Assembly (NCBI RefSeq): GCF_004208415.1 | Contig: NZ_CP035758.1 | Span: forward strand, 10,292,001-10,356,000 | Length of the DNA: 64,000 bases | Direction: 5' to 3' | Source of the DNA: Ktedonosporobacter rubrisoli | GTDB taxonomy: Bacteria > Chloroflexota > Ktedonobacteria > Ktedonobacterales > Ktedonobacteraceae | Part shown: one piece after another, positions 28,498 through 37,836 of the stretch | How the letters are laid out: every line of letters starts with the position of its first letter | Numbering within the stretch: the first letter of the stretch is position 1 | Translations under genes and position numbers: made by a program | Notes under the pieces: generated by a model | What the model was told of the DNA's origin: nothing | Seen by the model: only the letters and a program-made list of their open reading frames with translations | The model's database searches: none

Positions 28498-28667
28498 TGA
28501 TCCCTCCTTTAAAAATACATGCAAGATATTTTGCCTGGCTAGGCTCTTGCCTTTGTGCCCATGTCTCCGGTCACAGAAGCTGGTTAGAAGAGCTTCTGTG
28601 ACCAGTTTGCGCCCTGGCCATATGCTTATTACTTTCCCAATAAGCATTGCTATGGCTTATCTAGCGC

Positions 28668-30071
28668 TTATTTTACGGCTATCGGTGTAAAGAGATGAAT
28701 ATAGGCTAAGAGGTTAAAAGCGATGCCGGCAAGAATAACTCCAACCGGACCTGCAGCCATGCGCACGACAGGCCGGCCCAATACTTCATTCAATGCATAT
28801 AATCCACCTACTACGGCGATCCCCACCCCACCAGCCATCGCATTAGCGGCAGCGATAGAGCCAAAGAGAATAGCCACTTCTAGGGTGAGATTGATGGCAT
28901 TGCGAATATTATCGGAAGCATCGCGTACCGTGCGTAGTGTGCCCAGCCACTTAGCGATATAGCTAAGGACAAAGACCTCTATGCCAAACAAGAGACCGCC
29001 GGCGATGCCGGCAAGAATGGGATTAGGCAGCAGATAAGCCGCAGGATAGATCAGCGTAAAGCCGACAACCTGGAAGGCGCCAGAGGCTATGGCTGTGGTG
29101 ACGATCAGCGGGATAAAGCCAAGGGCGCGATAGAAATCTACCTGTGCAGCATTAGCGTACTGGCCTTTGGCGATGATATAGCTGGTAGCCTCTCCGCCGG
29201 CAAACATATGCGTATTGACCAGGACGCCGAGCAGCACCCCCATAATCACAAAGAAGGGTGCATATTTTTTGAGGCGAGCCGCGTTAGCCGCAAAGATAGA
29301 ACTTGTCTCTTCATCAATACTACTGTTTGTATCCTCCTCTATGGCTGTCGCAACGGTGGCCGTGCCTCCCTCCTCTGCAGTAGCGGCCTCATTGTCGGCG
29401 CTCTGACGCTTAGCGCGCTCGGCTGCTGCCTGAAGCCGCGTTGCACGGGCCATCTTAATCTCCTCAGCCACGGCAAAGATAACCAGGAGCACAACGCCGC
29501 TAGCCATGGTCAGGGCACCGGGGAACATGACAGGTATCCATTTCATCGTTGCTAACATAACCAGCAGACCGAGGACGAAGGCAATGGCGCCGCGCCAGCG
29601 CCCAAATTGCATGGCAATCGCAACTGCGGGAAAGAAAGCGAACAGGTAAAGGATTGGATTAGACATCTGTTGCATTGCCGTGAGAAAATTGACGGGCAGG
29701 CTATTCGCAGCGGTAGTAGCGGCACCCAGGCCAAATACGACGATGGCTCCCCATAGTGCGCCGAGAATAGGGGCCAGCCATTTCTTGGGCGAGAGAATAC
29801 CCAGAATATCCGAAGGCAAAAACAATACCCAGGGATTGAGGACGCCCGAAGAAAAGGCAATAGGCACGCCAAGACCAAAGATAAAGCCGGCTGAGAGCCC
29901 GAAGGCAATCGCCGTCATTTGTGGGCGTTTCAATTCTCCCCGATAGAAATCAAGGAGAAAGGGTCGTACGCCATCGTTAAACACGGCTAAGGCCATTTGC
30001 GAGAGTAGAGCGGCAAAGGCCGTGCTTAAGATGGTGAAGATAATAACCAGCGGAGTGAAATGGAGACTCAT
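28668..30071 (-). CDS. yhfT: YhfT-family membrane protein, probable transporter
   Basis: 467 residues from the ATG at 30071, chosen because AGAAAGGGGAG precedes it. About 11 hydrophobic segments are predicted, with a long charged cytoplasmic loop (residues about 205-275) rich in Glu, Ala and Thr. The sequence FNDGVRPFLLDFYRGELKRPQ near the N-terminus and LGRPVVRMAAGPVGVILAGI at the end are typical of YhfT. It is the only transport-like protein of the operon and presumably imports the substrate. The loop is longer than I would expect from the enterobacterial protein of about 434 residues. Confidence 0.8.
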   Translation of the reverse strand: MSLHFTPLVIIFTILSTAFAALLSQMALAVFNDGVRPFLLDFYRGELKRPQMTAIAFGLSAGFIFGLGVPIAFSSGVLNPWVLFLPSDILGILSPKKWLAPILGALWGAIVVFGLGAATTAANSLPVNFLTAMQQMSNPILYLFAFFPAVAIAMQFGRWRGAIAFVLGLLVMLATMKWIPVMFPGALTMASGVVLLVIFAVAEEIKMARATRLQAAAERAKRQSADNEAATAEEGGTATVATAIEEDTNSSIDEETSSIFAANAARLKKYAPFFVIMGVLLGVLVNTHMFAGGEATSYIIAKGQYANAAQVDFYRALGFIPLIVTTAIASGAFQVVGFTLIYPAAYLLPNPILAGIAGGLLFGIEVFVLSYIAKWLGTLRTVRDASDNIRNAINLTLEVAILFGSIAAANAMAGGVGIAVVGGLYALNEVLGRPVVRMAAGPVGVILAGIAFNLLAYIHLFTPIAVK

Positions 30072-30182
30072 AGCGCTCCCCTTTCTGCTGTCACTTGACC
30101 TTTTAGAGTTTCGTGCGAAAATTCCCTTCAAGAAGGGCTGACAAGACCTTATGCTTTCAGGCCCTGCTTGAGGGGACTGGAA

Positions 30183-30539
30183 TTAGCGCGCGAGAATGGT
30201 ATCTACCAATCCTGGAACTACGGCGTTGATCTGATCAACCGATAAGCCAAAGGCCCGTACGCCATCGTCTAACAGCTTCTTTATATCGTTAGGATTGACG
30301 CGAGCCTGTCGTCCGAACGTATGACACCTCTGACGGCCTAGAAAAGCAAGCATAGCTCCTAGCGAGCCACCGGCCCCTGTATGGCAGGTACCAATGTAGT
30401 AGGTATCTGCTGTCCGCTTCATGATGGGACCAGCTTCAAGATCGCTGCTGACAACTACTTTAAGTCCTGGATCGTGGCGCTGTTCTAGCAGGCGTTTGAC
30501 ATCGGCCTTACCCACGCCACCGATATAGATGGTCGGCAT
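30183..30539 (-). CDS. yhfU: YhfU/DUF2620 protein
   Basis: 118 residues; the ribosome binding site GAGAGGAGCG precedes the ATG. The glycine-rich N-terminus MPTIYIGGVGKADVKRLLEQ and the conserved YYIGTCHTGAGGSLGAMLAF centre are characteristic of DUF2620, whose GTCHTGAGG loop looks like a small-molecule or anion binding loop. The product is cytosolic and alpha/beta by pattern. The position directly before yhfT suggests it works with the transporter. Confidence 0.85.
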   Translation of the reverse strand: MPTIYIGGVGKADVKRLLEQRHDPGLKVVVSSDLEAGPIMKRTADTYYIGTCHTGAGGSLGAMLAFLGRQRCHTFGRQARVNPNDIKKLLDDGVRAFGLSVDQINAVVPGLVDTILAR

Positions 30540-30728
30540 AGTTACGCTCCTCTCAGTCTCTGTCTTCGCAAAATGACGAAGCTGTGAACGAATATATCGT
30601 GTCGAAACAACATTATCTGCTCTGAGCGCTGTGTTGTTCAGACACCACTACATCAGAGCGTCAGGAAATAAGTGAAACTATAGAAACCGTACCTCCTCTC
30701 TTTGCTCTTCGCAAGTTTAAGCATGCTT

Positions 30729-31127
30729 TCAGGCTTCCAGGTGGGCTACACGCGGATCGTTGTTGCGGGCCAAGAAAGCTCCCAGGTGAAGTAAAACAAA
30801 ATCGATTTCTTCAGAAGGCAAGCTAATATGCAATTGCTGCAAGGCCTGCTGTTGAATATATGTTGCCAGCGGCAAAAGCGCTGAAAGTTGCCTGGCCTGA
30901 TTGTGGACTTCTAGATCCCAGGCGCTGCCCAGATCTTCTCCCCGTTGTACACGCTCTAGTGCCAGCATCAGGTGACTGGCCAGTGGTCCCGTTGTTTCTT
31001 CATTGCAGGTATAATGTGTGCTTTGTTCAAGCCAGCTCAGCATATCATGTACGAATTGCACGACCTGATGCGAGGCCAGGCCTTCTCGCTCATATATATG
31101 GAGGCGTTCCTGTATATCCTGTTCCAT
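30729..31127 (-). CDS. yhfY: PRD-like domain protein (YhfY)
   Basis: 132 residues, all helical by pattern. LSWLEQSTHYTCNEETTGPLASHLMLALERVQRGE resembles a single PTS-regulation domain (PRD), as in E. coli YhfY. In PRD proteins phosphorylation of His residues tunes a regulator; here the His in PLASHLMLAL is a candidate. Inference: a regulatory partner of YhfZ or YhfT. A 190-base untranslated spacer separates it from yhfU. Confidence 0.7.
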   Translation of the reverse strand: MEQDIQERLHIYEREGLASHQVVQFVHDMLSWLEQSTHYTCNEETTGPLASHLMLALERVQRGEDLGSAWDLEVHNQARQLSALLPLATYIQQQALQQLHISLPSEEIDFVLLHLGAFLARNNDPRVAHLEA

Positions 31128-31286
31128 ATCCTCTTCCTTGCTCGCAACCCCCGGATTTTCTGTATCCGTTGGATGATCTTCTTTCCCTGGGGATAGCTTC
31201 GCTCTATCCGGGAAGTCTGTCTCTCTCTTGAAAGTTTAAGAATGTAAGAACAAGCACGCATAAAGTAAAGAAGCCATGCGCCTGGA

Positions 31287-32210
31287 TCAGTAGCGAGGCA
31301 GGCGCTGACGTTCAAGCACTTCATGCTGGATAGCTGTAATGCGTTCAGGCGAAAAAATACTTAAGAGGAGATTGCGTACTGGTGCATCCTTAAGGGCAAT
31401 AATAGCCGTCTGGGCAGCTATTTCGCGTTTGTAGGCAGCTCCCTGTAAGGGTAGGATATGTACGCTCTGGAGTGCTGTCTGTACACCGTCGCGATTCCAG
31501 ATAATGGCGTCGAGATCTCCTTCCTGCAGCAGATCTAAAACGAGAGTGCTATTAATCGGCACTATCTCCCATTCGGGGTGGAAGCGACATTCCTCTTCGG
31601 TGAGTAGTGTTTCGTCAAGGGAAGTAGTATCTACGCCGATGCTGCGAATTTCGGCTATTGGCAGCCGACTGACCAGCACATGTTCAGAAACATAAGTGCT
31701 GGCCGGCAACCGGGTTACAATAGCTAGCTCCGGGTGCTGTTTGATAAGGGCTTCGGCTGCTAGCAACGACATGACGGCGTAATGATAATGTCCCTTACGC
31801 ACCATTTCCCCGCGCGAGACCGAGCCGCGCTGATAGGTCATGTTAAAGGGGAGCTCTGAAAGCTCCATCTGAGCATGCAAGGCGGTTGCCAGCCCTTCAT
31901 AGCGCAGCGTATAGGGCAAGGGCATCGAGCCAACAACCCATTCATTGCCCGCATAGTGCCAGAGCAGAGGATAATCGATCTCGGCAAGAAAAGAGCCTTG
32001 CGCGCCGTGGGATTCTACACGAATGGCGCCCGTCCGGGTGAGGTAATTAAAGGCCTCCTGGAGCGTTCCATTGCCAGCTTTGAGCTTACGCGCAACATCT
32101 ACCATGCGGGGCAATTTATCGCCTCGTGAGTAATGGAGCAAGAGCCTGGCCAGGGCTACGGTTATTCTGCCTGTTTGTGAGAGAAAATCCTCTGTATTTA
32201 TCGTCGCCAT
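31287..32210 (-). CDS. yhfZ: YhfZ-like transcriptional regulator with substrate-binding-like effector domain
   Basis: 307 residues, as in E. coli YhfZ. Residues about 15-70 form a GntR-like winged helix (LPRMVDVARKLKAGNGTLQE, then AFNYLTRTGAIRVES). The remainder looks like a periplasmic-binding-protein-type sensor domain (YHYAVMSLLAAEALIKQHPE, IIWNRDGVQTALQ). It is the first gene of the operon and lies directly behind a consensus promoter and a perfect palindrome, so autoregulation in response to the pathway substrate is likely. Confidence 0.8.
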   Translation of the reverse strand: MATINTEDFLSQTGRITVALARLLLHYSRGDKLPRMVDVARKLKAGNGTLQEAFNYLTRTGAIRVESHGAQGSFLAEIDYPLLWHYAGNEWVVGSMPLPYTLRYEGLATALHAQMELSELPFNMTYQRGSVSRGEMVRKGHYHYAVMSLLAAEALIKQHPELAIVTRLPASTYVSEHVLVSRLPIAEIRSIGVDTTSLDETLLTEEECRFHPEWEIVPINSTLVLDLLQEGDLDAIIWNRDGVQTALQSVHILPLQGAAYKREIAAQTAIIALKDAPVRNLLLSIFSPERITAIQHEVLERQRLPRY

Positions 32211-32227
32211 CTCTTTTCTCTATCTCA

Positions 32228-32247
32228 ATATCCAGTATACTGGATAT
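32228..32247 (-). promoter_or_regulatory. Perfect 20-bp palindrome, probable YhfZ operator
   Basis: ATATCCAGTATACTGGATAT is identical to its own reverse complement. It abuts the -10 box of the yhfZ promoter on the downstream side and covers the expected transcript start, 18 bases before the ATG. This is where a repressor such as YhfZ would block initiation. Confidence 0.7.
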
Positions 32248-32276
32248 AGTATAGACGCCAAAAGAAGCGCTGTCAA
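32248..32276 (-). promoter_or_regulatory. Consensus sigma-70 promoter of the yhf operon
   Basis: On the minus strand a perfect TTGACA (32276-32271) is followed by a 17-base spacer and TATACT (32253-32248). The -35 box lies in one arm of a 13-bp inverted repeat (GAAGCGCTGTCAA 32264-32276, TTGACAGCGCTTC 32289-32301), a possible activator site or hairpin for divergent transcripts. Confidence 0.75.
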
Positions 32277-32469
32277 GGCTTGCTTGCTTTGACAGCGCTT
32301 CGACGTTATGCAGAAAGCGAGCTCTAGCTTTAGCTGGGGAATCTTATTGTGGTATACCGTTGTGCGTCCGAATTGTCAATTATAGACTATTTACTATTGT
32401 AAAGGCTGAGAAAGCATGATAAGCTAGAGTTGTACACAATAGTCGTACAGGAACAAGAATAGGGGGGAC

Positions 32470-32673
32470 ATGACTATAGTGATGTTTGATGAAATCCTAG
32501 AGGCAAAAGAAGTAGCAGCAATGTTCAAGGTAAGCGTTCGGAGTATTACCCGTCTTGCAGAGAAAGGCGAGTTAGTTGGCTTTAAAGTTGGCGATCTTTG
32601 GAGATTTCAGCGTAGCGACGTAGAATCATATATAGAGGCTCAGAAGCGTAAGCAACAGCGTGAGACACAATAG
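32470..32673 (+). CDS. Excisionase/MerR-type helix-turn-helix protein
   Basis: 67 residues. EILEAKEVAAMFKVSVRSIT and GFKVGDLWRFQRSDVESYIE are the standard signature of the excisionase-family DNA-binding domain (helix_turn_helix_17), used by Xis proteins and small plasmid or phage regulators. GGGGGGA precedes the ATG. No integrase or attachment site is visible nearby, so a regulatory role for the two following genes is more likely than recombination. 43 bases separate it from the next gene. Confidence 0.85.
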   Translation: MTIVMFDEILEAKEVAAMFKVSVRSITRLAEKGELVGFKVGDLWRFQRSDVESYIEAQKRKQQRETQ

Positions 32674-32716
32674 AGTTTTGATGCGTTCCTCTGCTTGCCT
32701 ATGAGGAGGCATATTT

Positions 32717-33850
32717 ATGATAAAGGTTCAGCAGTACGAAACCAATCTTAGAGAATTGATCGAGGAAAACGGCTACACATTTAAAGAAATATCCGAGGAA
32801 ACGGGCATTTCGTTAAGTGCATTGTTTATCTATGCTCGTGGGGAGCGATCTATTCCTCACGAGAGTCGCTACAAAATTGCGAGAGTCATTGGTTGCTCCG
32901 TAACAGATGTCGTTTCAAAGAGGCAACTTCAAAAAGAGGTAAGTAAGAAGATCGTTACTGATGACCTTCTTACTGAACTCGAAGATGAATTAGCAAATCG
33001 ATGGAACCTTTATCATACAGTAGGCGCAAAATATGCTTATCTTGGGCTAGACACAAAGCTACAGGAATTAGATAAGTTAGCCCAGTTTGCTGAGGGTACT
33101 CGATGGTCTAATCAGGCGCTCATGCTTCTTGCGATGGGGTATCAGTTACAGAGTTGCGTTTTGCGTGATATGATGGATTACAAGCAATCACACATCGCTT
33201 ACCAGAAGGCATTCGATGTTGCAAGGATGCTAGAGGATCAAGAATTGATGGTTTCGGCGCTGGCACGTGAGGGTGTGACGCTTATTCAGCAAGAAAAGCC
33301 TCAAGAGGCTGTTATCTATCTCGTAGGTGCGCTTAACCTTCTTGATGATCACGGCTCTTTAGTGCTGCGAGGGTATATCTTGCAAGGAATATCAGAAGCT
33401 TATGCAAAAGTAGCTAGGGCAGATGAGAGTTGGAGAAGCATTGAACAAGCAGAGAAGTATCAGACCGAGTGTGTATGTATTCAAGAGCGTAGCCTTATTC
33501 GTGGTGTGACCACAGCCTCGATCGCTGCACAAAAAGGGGTCAATGCTGTTCTCTTGCGCGAACATCAGCGAGCCATTACACTTATTGATGAAAGCCTGAA
33601 GACTTACGATACATCCCTTACTCGTGGTTACGCACGACTGCTTATCCAGAAGGCTGAAGCTTCCTTAGGGCTAGAGACAATTGATGCGTGTGTTCATCAT
33701 GCACTGGAAGCTCTTTCGTTAGCTAAAGGTGCAGGGTCTAGCAAAACAATTGCTAGGGTACAGACCTTACATAACTGCCTTCAACAATCGCATTGGAGAA
33801 AGGAACCAAGTGTTATCCGGCTTGGGATGGCACTCAAGGGGAACAGATGA
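32717..33850 (+). CDS. XRE-family regulator with TPR-like helical repeats
   Basis: 377 residues with GAGGAGG upstream. The N-terminal HTH spans residues about 8-65 (FKEISEETGISLSALFIYAR, SRYKIARVIGCSVTDV). The rest is helical, with TPR-like units of about 40 residues (for example SHIAYQKAFDVARMLEDQEL, EAVIYLVGALNLLDDHGSL). This HTH-plus-repeats arrangement resembles Rap/PlcR-type and Streptomyces-style regulators that bind peptides, but no ligand is known. The stop overlaps the next start (ATGA), implying translational coupling with the YdcF-like gene. Confidence 0.75.
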   Translation: MIKVQQYETNLRELIEENGYTFKEISEETGISLSALFIYARGERSIPHESRYKIARVIGCSVTDVVSKRQLQKEVSKKIVTDDLLTELEDELANRWNLYHTVGAKYAYLGLDTKLQELDKLAQFAEGTRWSNQALMLLAMGYQLQSCVLRDMMDYKQSHIAYQKAFDVARMLEDQELMVSALAREGVTLIQQEKPQEAVIYLVGALNLLDDHGSLVLRGYILQGISEAYAKVARADESWRSIEQAEKYQTECVCIQERSLIRGVTTASIAAQKGVNAVLLREHQRAITLIDESLKTYDTSLTRGYARLLIQKAEASLGLETIDACVHHALEALSLAKGAGSSKTIARVQTLHNCLQQSHWRKEPSVIRLGMALKGNR

Positions 33851-34569
33851 AGAAACTACCTTTAGCATTGTCCTTTGGCGCTAGTGCCATTGCTCTAGCG
33901 TCGTTTTTCTTCTGGCTTGCCTTCTACCTGAGAGGCAGGCAGTTTGCTCTACGGGAACGCTTGCATCGTGCAGATGCTATTGTGGTCCTTGCTGGTACAC
34001 GGGGCAACATCAAATTCTTGCAGGGCAAGATTGCCACTGCTGTTCGTCTCTATCAAAAAGGATGGGCACCACGCATTATTTGTAGCGGTAAGTTTAGCGT
34101 TAAGGTGACAGAAACTCCAACGCTCATCCCAATGTCAGAGTTGCAAGCAGCCGTAGGGCAAGGACGCATACAAGAGAAAGATGTCGCTCCCGCTGCTAAA
34201 TCCTGGGATGTTGCGCTTGGAGCTTGTTACATGTGTGAGCAAGCTGTGCAAATGGGTGTGCCACGAGGGGTTATTCTTGTTGAGAATGAGTCGTTACACA
34301 CCAAAGAAAATGCAGAGATGGTTCTTGCACTGGCAAAAAAGCACAAGATGCGTAGAATTATTCTTGTCACTTCCCCCTTCCATCAGAGACGTACTTACCT
34401 GACCTTTGCAAAAGTATTTCAATCTCACGGAGTCGAAATTTTAAACTATTATGCGGATACCGGTGAATGGCATCCGGCAACATGGTTTCTCTCGACTGAG
34501 CACCGCAAGCTAGTGCGAAGCGAAGAGGAACGTATAAAGAAATATCGTGCTAAAGGCGACTTGCTTTAA
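33847..34569 (+). CDS. YdcF/SanA-like (DUF218) membrane-anchored protein
   Basis: 240 residues from the ATG at 33847 that overlaps the upstream stop. An N-terminal signal-anchor (ALSFGASAIALASFFFWLAF) is followed by the DUF218 core: ADAIVVLAGTRGN, VRLYQKGWAPRIICSG, ENESLHTKENAEMVLALAKK and RRIILVTSPFHQRRTYLTF. SanA-type proteins affect envelope barrier function, and other members are annotated as exporters or polysaccharide-linked. Coupling to an XRE regulator suggests the pair responds to an envelope signal. A strong terminator follows. Confidence 0.85.
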   Translation: MKKLPLALSFGASAIALASFFFWLAFYLRGRQFALRERLHRADAIVVLAGTRGNIKFLQGKIATAVRLYQKGWAPRIICSGKFSVKVTETPTLIPMSELQAAVGQGRIQEKDVAPAAKSWDVALGACYMCEQAVQMGVPRGVILVENESLHTKENAEMVLALAKKHKMRRIILVTSPFHQRRTYLTFAKVFQSHGVEILNYYADTGEWHPATWFLSTEHRKLVRSEEERIKKYRAKGDLL

Positions 34570-34590
34570 AGCCTGATTAAAGTTAATTAC

Positions 34591-34620
34591 CCGCTAATCC
34601 TCAGATTAGCGGATTTATTT
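34591..34620 (+). terminator. Intrinsic terminator
   Basis: Perfect 9-bp stem CCGCTAATC / GATTAGCGG with loop CTCA (34600-34603), followed by ATTTATTTTTG. It ends the excisionase-XRE-YdcF transcription unit. Confidence 0.85.
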
Positions 34621-34810
34621 TTGTCCTCTACAGCGTAGACTAACCAGCAAATCGTGCCTATGCACGAAACGTACACGAAACATGCACATTGTATATACGT
34701 TATTAGCCAATAATTGCACACTTTTGGAGTATTATTTTCATAGTTCCTTTCCGACTGAATGCCATGTTACTGCTTCTTGATGACATATCCATCATGAGCA
34801 ACATTCATAG

Positions 34811-35011
34811 GTCGGAACCTGCAGCGCCAAGGATCTAGCTATAGCGAAAATCAAGCCGCAAGTAGAAGAGGGAAAGGTGAGCATAGATTTTTCAGGACCA
34901 CACACTGGCGATCTCTTGCTGTATGCTGACGTTTTCACCGCAATCGAACATCGGTGGGCTGAGGTTTCCAACGCCACCGACCAATGTGTGAATACATTTG
35001 AACACATTTAG
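34811..35011 (+). pseudogene. Small coding-like remnant without a start codon
   Basis: A 66-codon open frame reads like real protein (for example EEGKVSIDFSGPHTGDLLLY, ADVFTAIEHRWAEVSN) but has no ATG/GTG/TTG at its head. An ATG at 34794 starts a different frame (MSNIHRSEPAAPRI) that stops at 34836, so one indel between 34794 and 34836 would join them. The family is not recognised. Nothing else was found in 34621-35163. Confidence 0.3.
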
Positions 35012-35163
35012 AAAGGGAGAGCCGTATACTCAGCTGATTACTACAATCTCTCAACCAATGAGAATGGACACAGATACGGCGAGATAGGAAAGGATCGTCT
35101 CGTGTTACACGCGACGATTTGACATTATGGCATGAGGATATGTCGTTATAAAGGGATGATCTT

Positions 35164-35652
35164 ATGTTAGAAGGAAATTTTGAGCATACTCTCCCAATTC
35201 GCTTAGAGCTCAGGCAGTCGCAGTTGGGATTAGTTTCCCAGCTTAAGCAGCTATTTCAGGTCTTCGTTCCAGATCTTCAAGATACAGCACGTAACTATTA
35301 CTACTATGTTGCTCTCGACTTGACCTCGGATCAGGCTCTCGTGCAAGCTGCATTCTTACATCAGCATCACATTTGCTATACAGATCTCTTCAAGCAAAGA
35401 GAGGAATTCGTGCAAGCCTGTTTCCAGGACATAGACATCAATGGCATTCTCATTCATACAGTGGCCTGTGAGACGGATTCACAAGGGCAACTGAAAGTGT
35501 ATTTGATAGGTAAAGAGCGTGAGAAGTTACAATGGTCTGCCTGGTCGCCTTCCCTGCAAGGTGAAGACGAAGACGAACAAGTATATATAGCCCAATTCCC
35601 GGCAAGTTGGCTTTTACACTCTGCCTGGAAACTAGAGAAGCGAGGAAGGTAG
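35164..35652 (+). CDS. Conserved-looking protein of unknown function
   Basis: 162 residues with AAAGGGATG as ribosome binding site. No signal peptide or membrane segment. The sequence is mixed alpha/beta, with a Tyr-rich NYYYYVALDLTSDQ and an acidic SPSLQGEDEDEQVYIAQFPA region. I do not recognise the family. It is followed after 5 bases by another small gene, so the two form a pair and may be translated together. Confidence 0.55.
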   Translation: MLEGNFEHTLPIRLELRQSQLGLVSQLKQLFQVFVPDLQDTARNYYYYVALDLTSDQALVQAAFLHQHHICYTDLFKQREEFVQACFQDIDINGILIHTVACETDSQGQLKVYLIGKEREKLQWSAWSPSLQGEDEDEQVYIAQFPASWLLHSAWKLEKRGR

Positions 35653-35657
35653 CGGAT

Positions 35658-35942
35658 ATGGAACGGAAACTCGGGCACCTTTCGGGGAAAGAATTATCTG
35701 CTGAAACAGATAAAGTGCTTATAAAGCTTGAAGCATATGTTTACGAGCTTTATACTCGGGCTCAATTAGCGTCATGTACAGAGCAATTATATACAGAACT
35801 TTTGGACATTGCTGTAGATGCAAGAGAGCACTTCAACGCGCTCAAAGAAGGTGATGTCGTCACAGGCAAGTGGATCGTTACGAGGGATGCAATAACAAGG
35901 CTGATCGAACAGAGAATGGAAGAGAAAATAGCCGAGCAGTAG
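35658..35942 (+). CDS. Small helical protein of unknown function
   Basis: 94 residues from the ATG at 35658; the upstream gene ends with a GAGGAAGG site. Nearly all helix by pattern (LSAETDKVLIKLEAYVYELY, LYTELLDIAVDAREHFNAL). The gene pair could be checked as a toxin-antitoxin-like or accessory pair, but nothing in the sequence shows this. A bidirectional terminator hairpin lies 69 bases downstream. Confidence 0.5.
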   Translation: MERKLGHLSGKELSAETDKVLIKLEAYVYELYTRAQLASCTEQLYTELLDIAVDAREHFNALKEGDVVTGKWIVTRDAITRLIEQRMEEKIAEQ

Positions 35943-36011
35943 AAACTTTCTCCAGTCTATCCATTCTCACTACTCCTTGACTTATAGCTAGCACAGCTAG
36001 CGCCCATAGAA

Positions 36012-36042
36012 GAGTCAGGTAAAGGGCAGTTTTACCTGACTC
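36012..36042. terminator. Bidirectional terminator between convergent genes
   Basis: Perfect 12-bp inverted repeat GAGTCAGGTAAA and TTTACCTGACTC with a 7-base loop. It sits between the plus-strand small gene pair and the minus-strand solute-binding protein gene. Confidence 0.65.
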
Positions 36043-36128
36043 CCTCTATCTACATTTTTGAGAAAGGACTAATAGGATTACCTGGTCTTCATAAGAAGAT
36101 ATAAACCTCTATCAGCTTTACCCATTTC

Positions 36129-37490
<1,362 letters not shown>

Positions 37491-37745
37491 CCAGAACCCT
37501 CCTCTCAAAGAGCACAACAAGTAGATTCATGCGTGTTAAGCTTTAAAGTGAAACAAAAGCTTATCCCAAATTATTCCTCGGCAAAAGCAGAAAAAATCGA
37601 AGCCGACCGGCTGTATGTTTCTCTAATACATGCTCTGCTCACCTCACCTTCTTTGATTGCTTGTATCTGAGGTTACACTATAACGCTGACAAGCAAATTG
37701 TATATGAGCCAGATCGATTTGTCTAGAGCCTGTACTCATGTTTCA

Positions 37746-37774
37746 TTGACGTGTTTTTATTTGCATGCTATACT
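37746..37774 (+). promoter_or_regulatory. Sigma-70-type promoter of the sulfite oxidase operon
   Basis: TTGACG (37746-37751), a 17-base spacer and TATACT (37769-37774). The transcript should start near 37781, about 55 bases before the TTG start codon. The rest of 37491-37745 holds the divergent leader of the solute-binding protein gene and nothing else recognised. Confidence 0.7.
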
Positions 37775-37836
37775 CCCACTAAAGAAATATGTAACTATGG
37801 TTACAAAAATAGACAGCTATTATGAGGAGGTTACTG

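Noticed and set aside
35164..35942. Toxin-antitoxin module
   Set aside because: Two small adjacent genes fit the size, but neither shows a toxin or antitoxin fold or DNA-binding motif.
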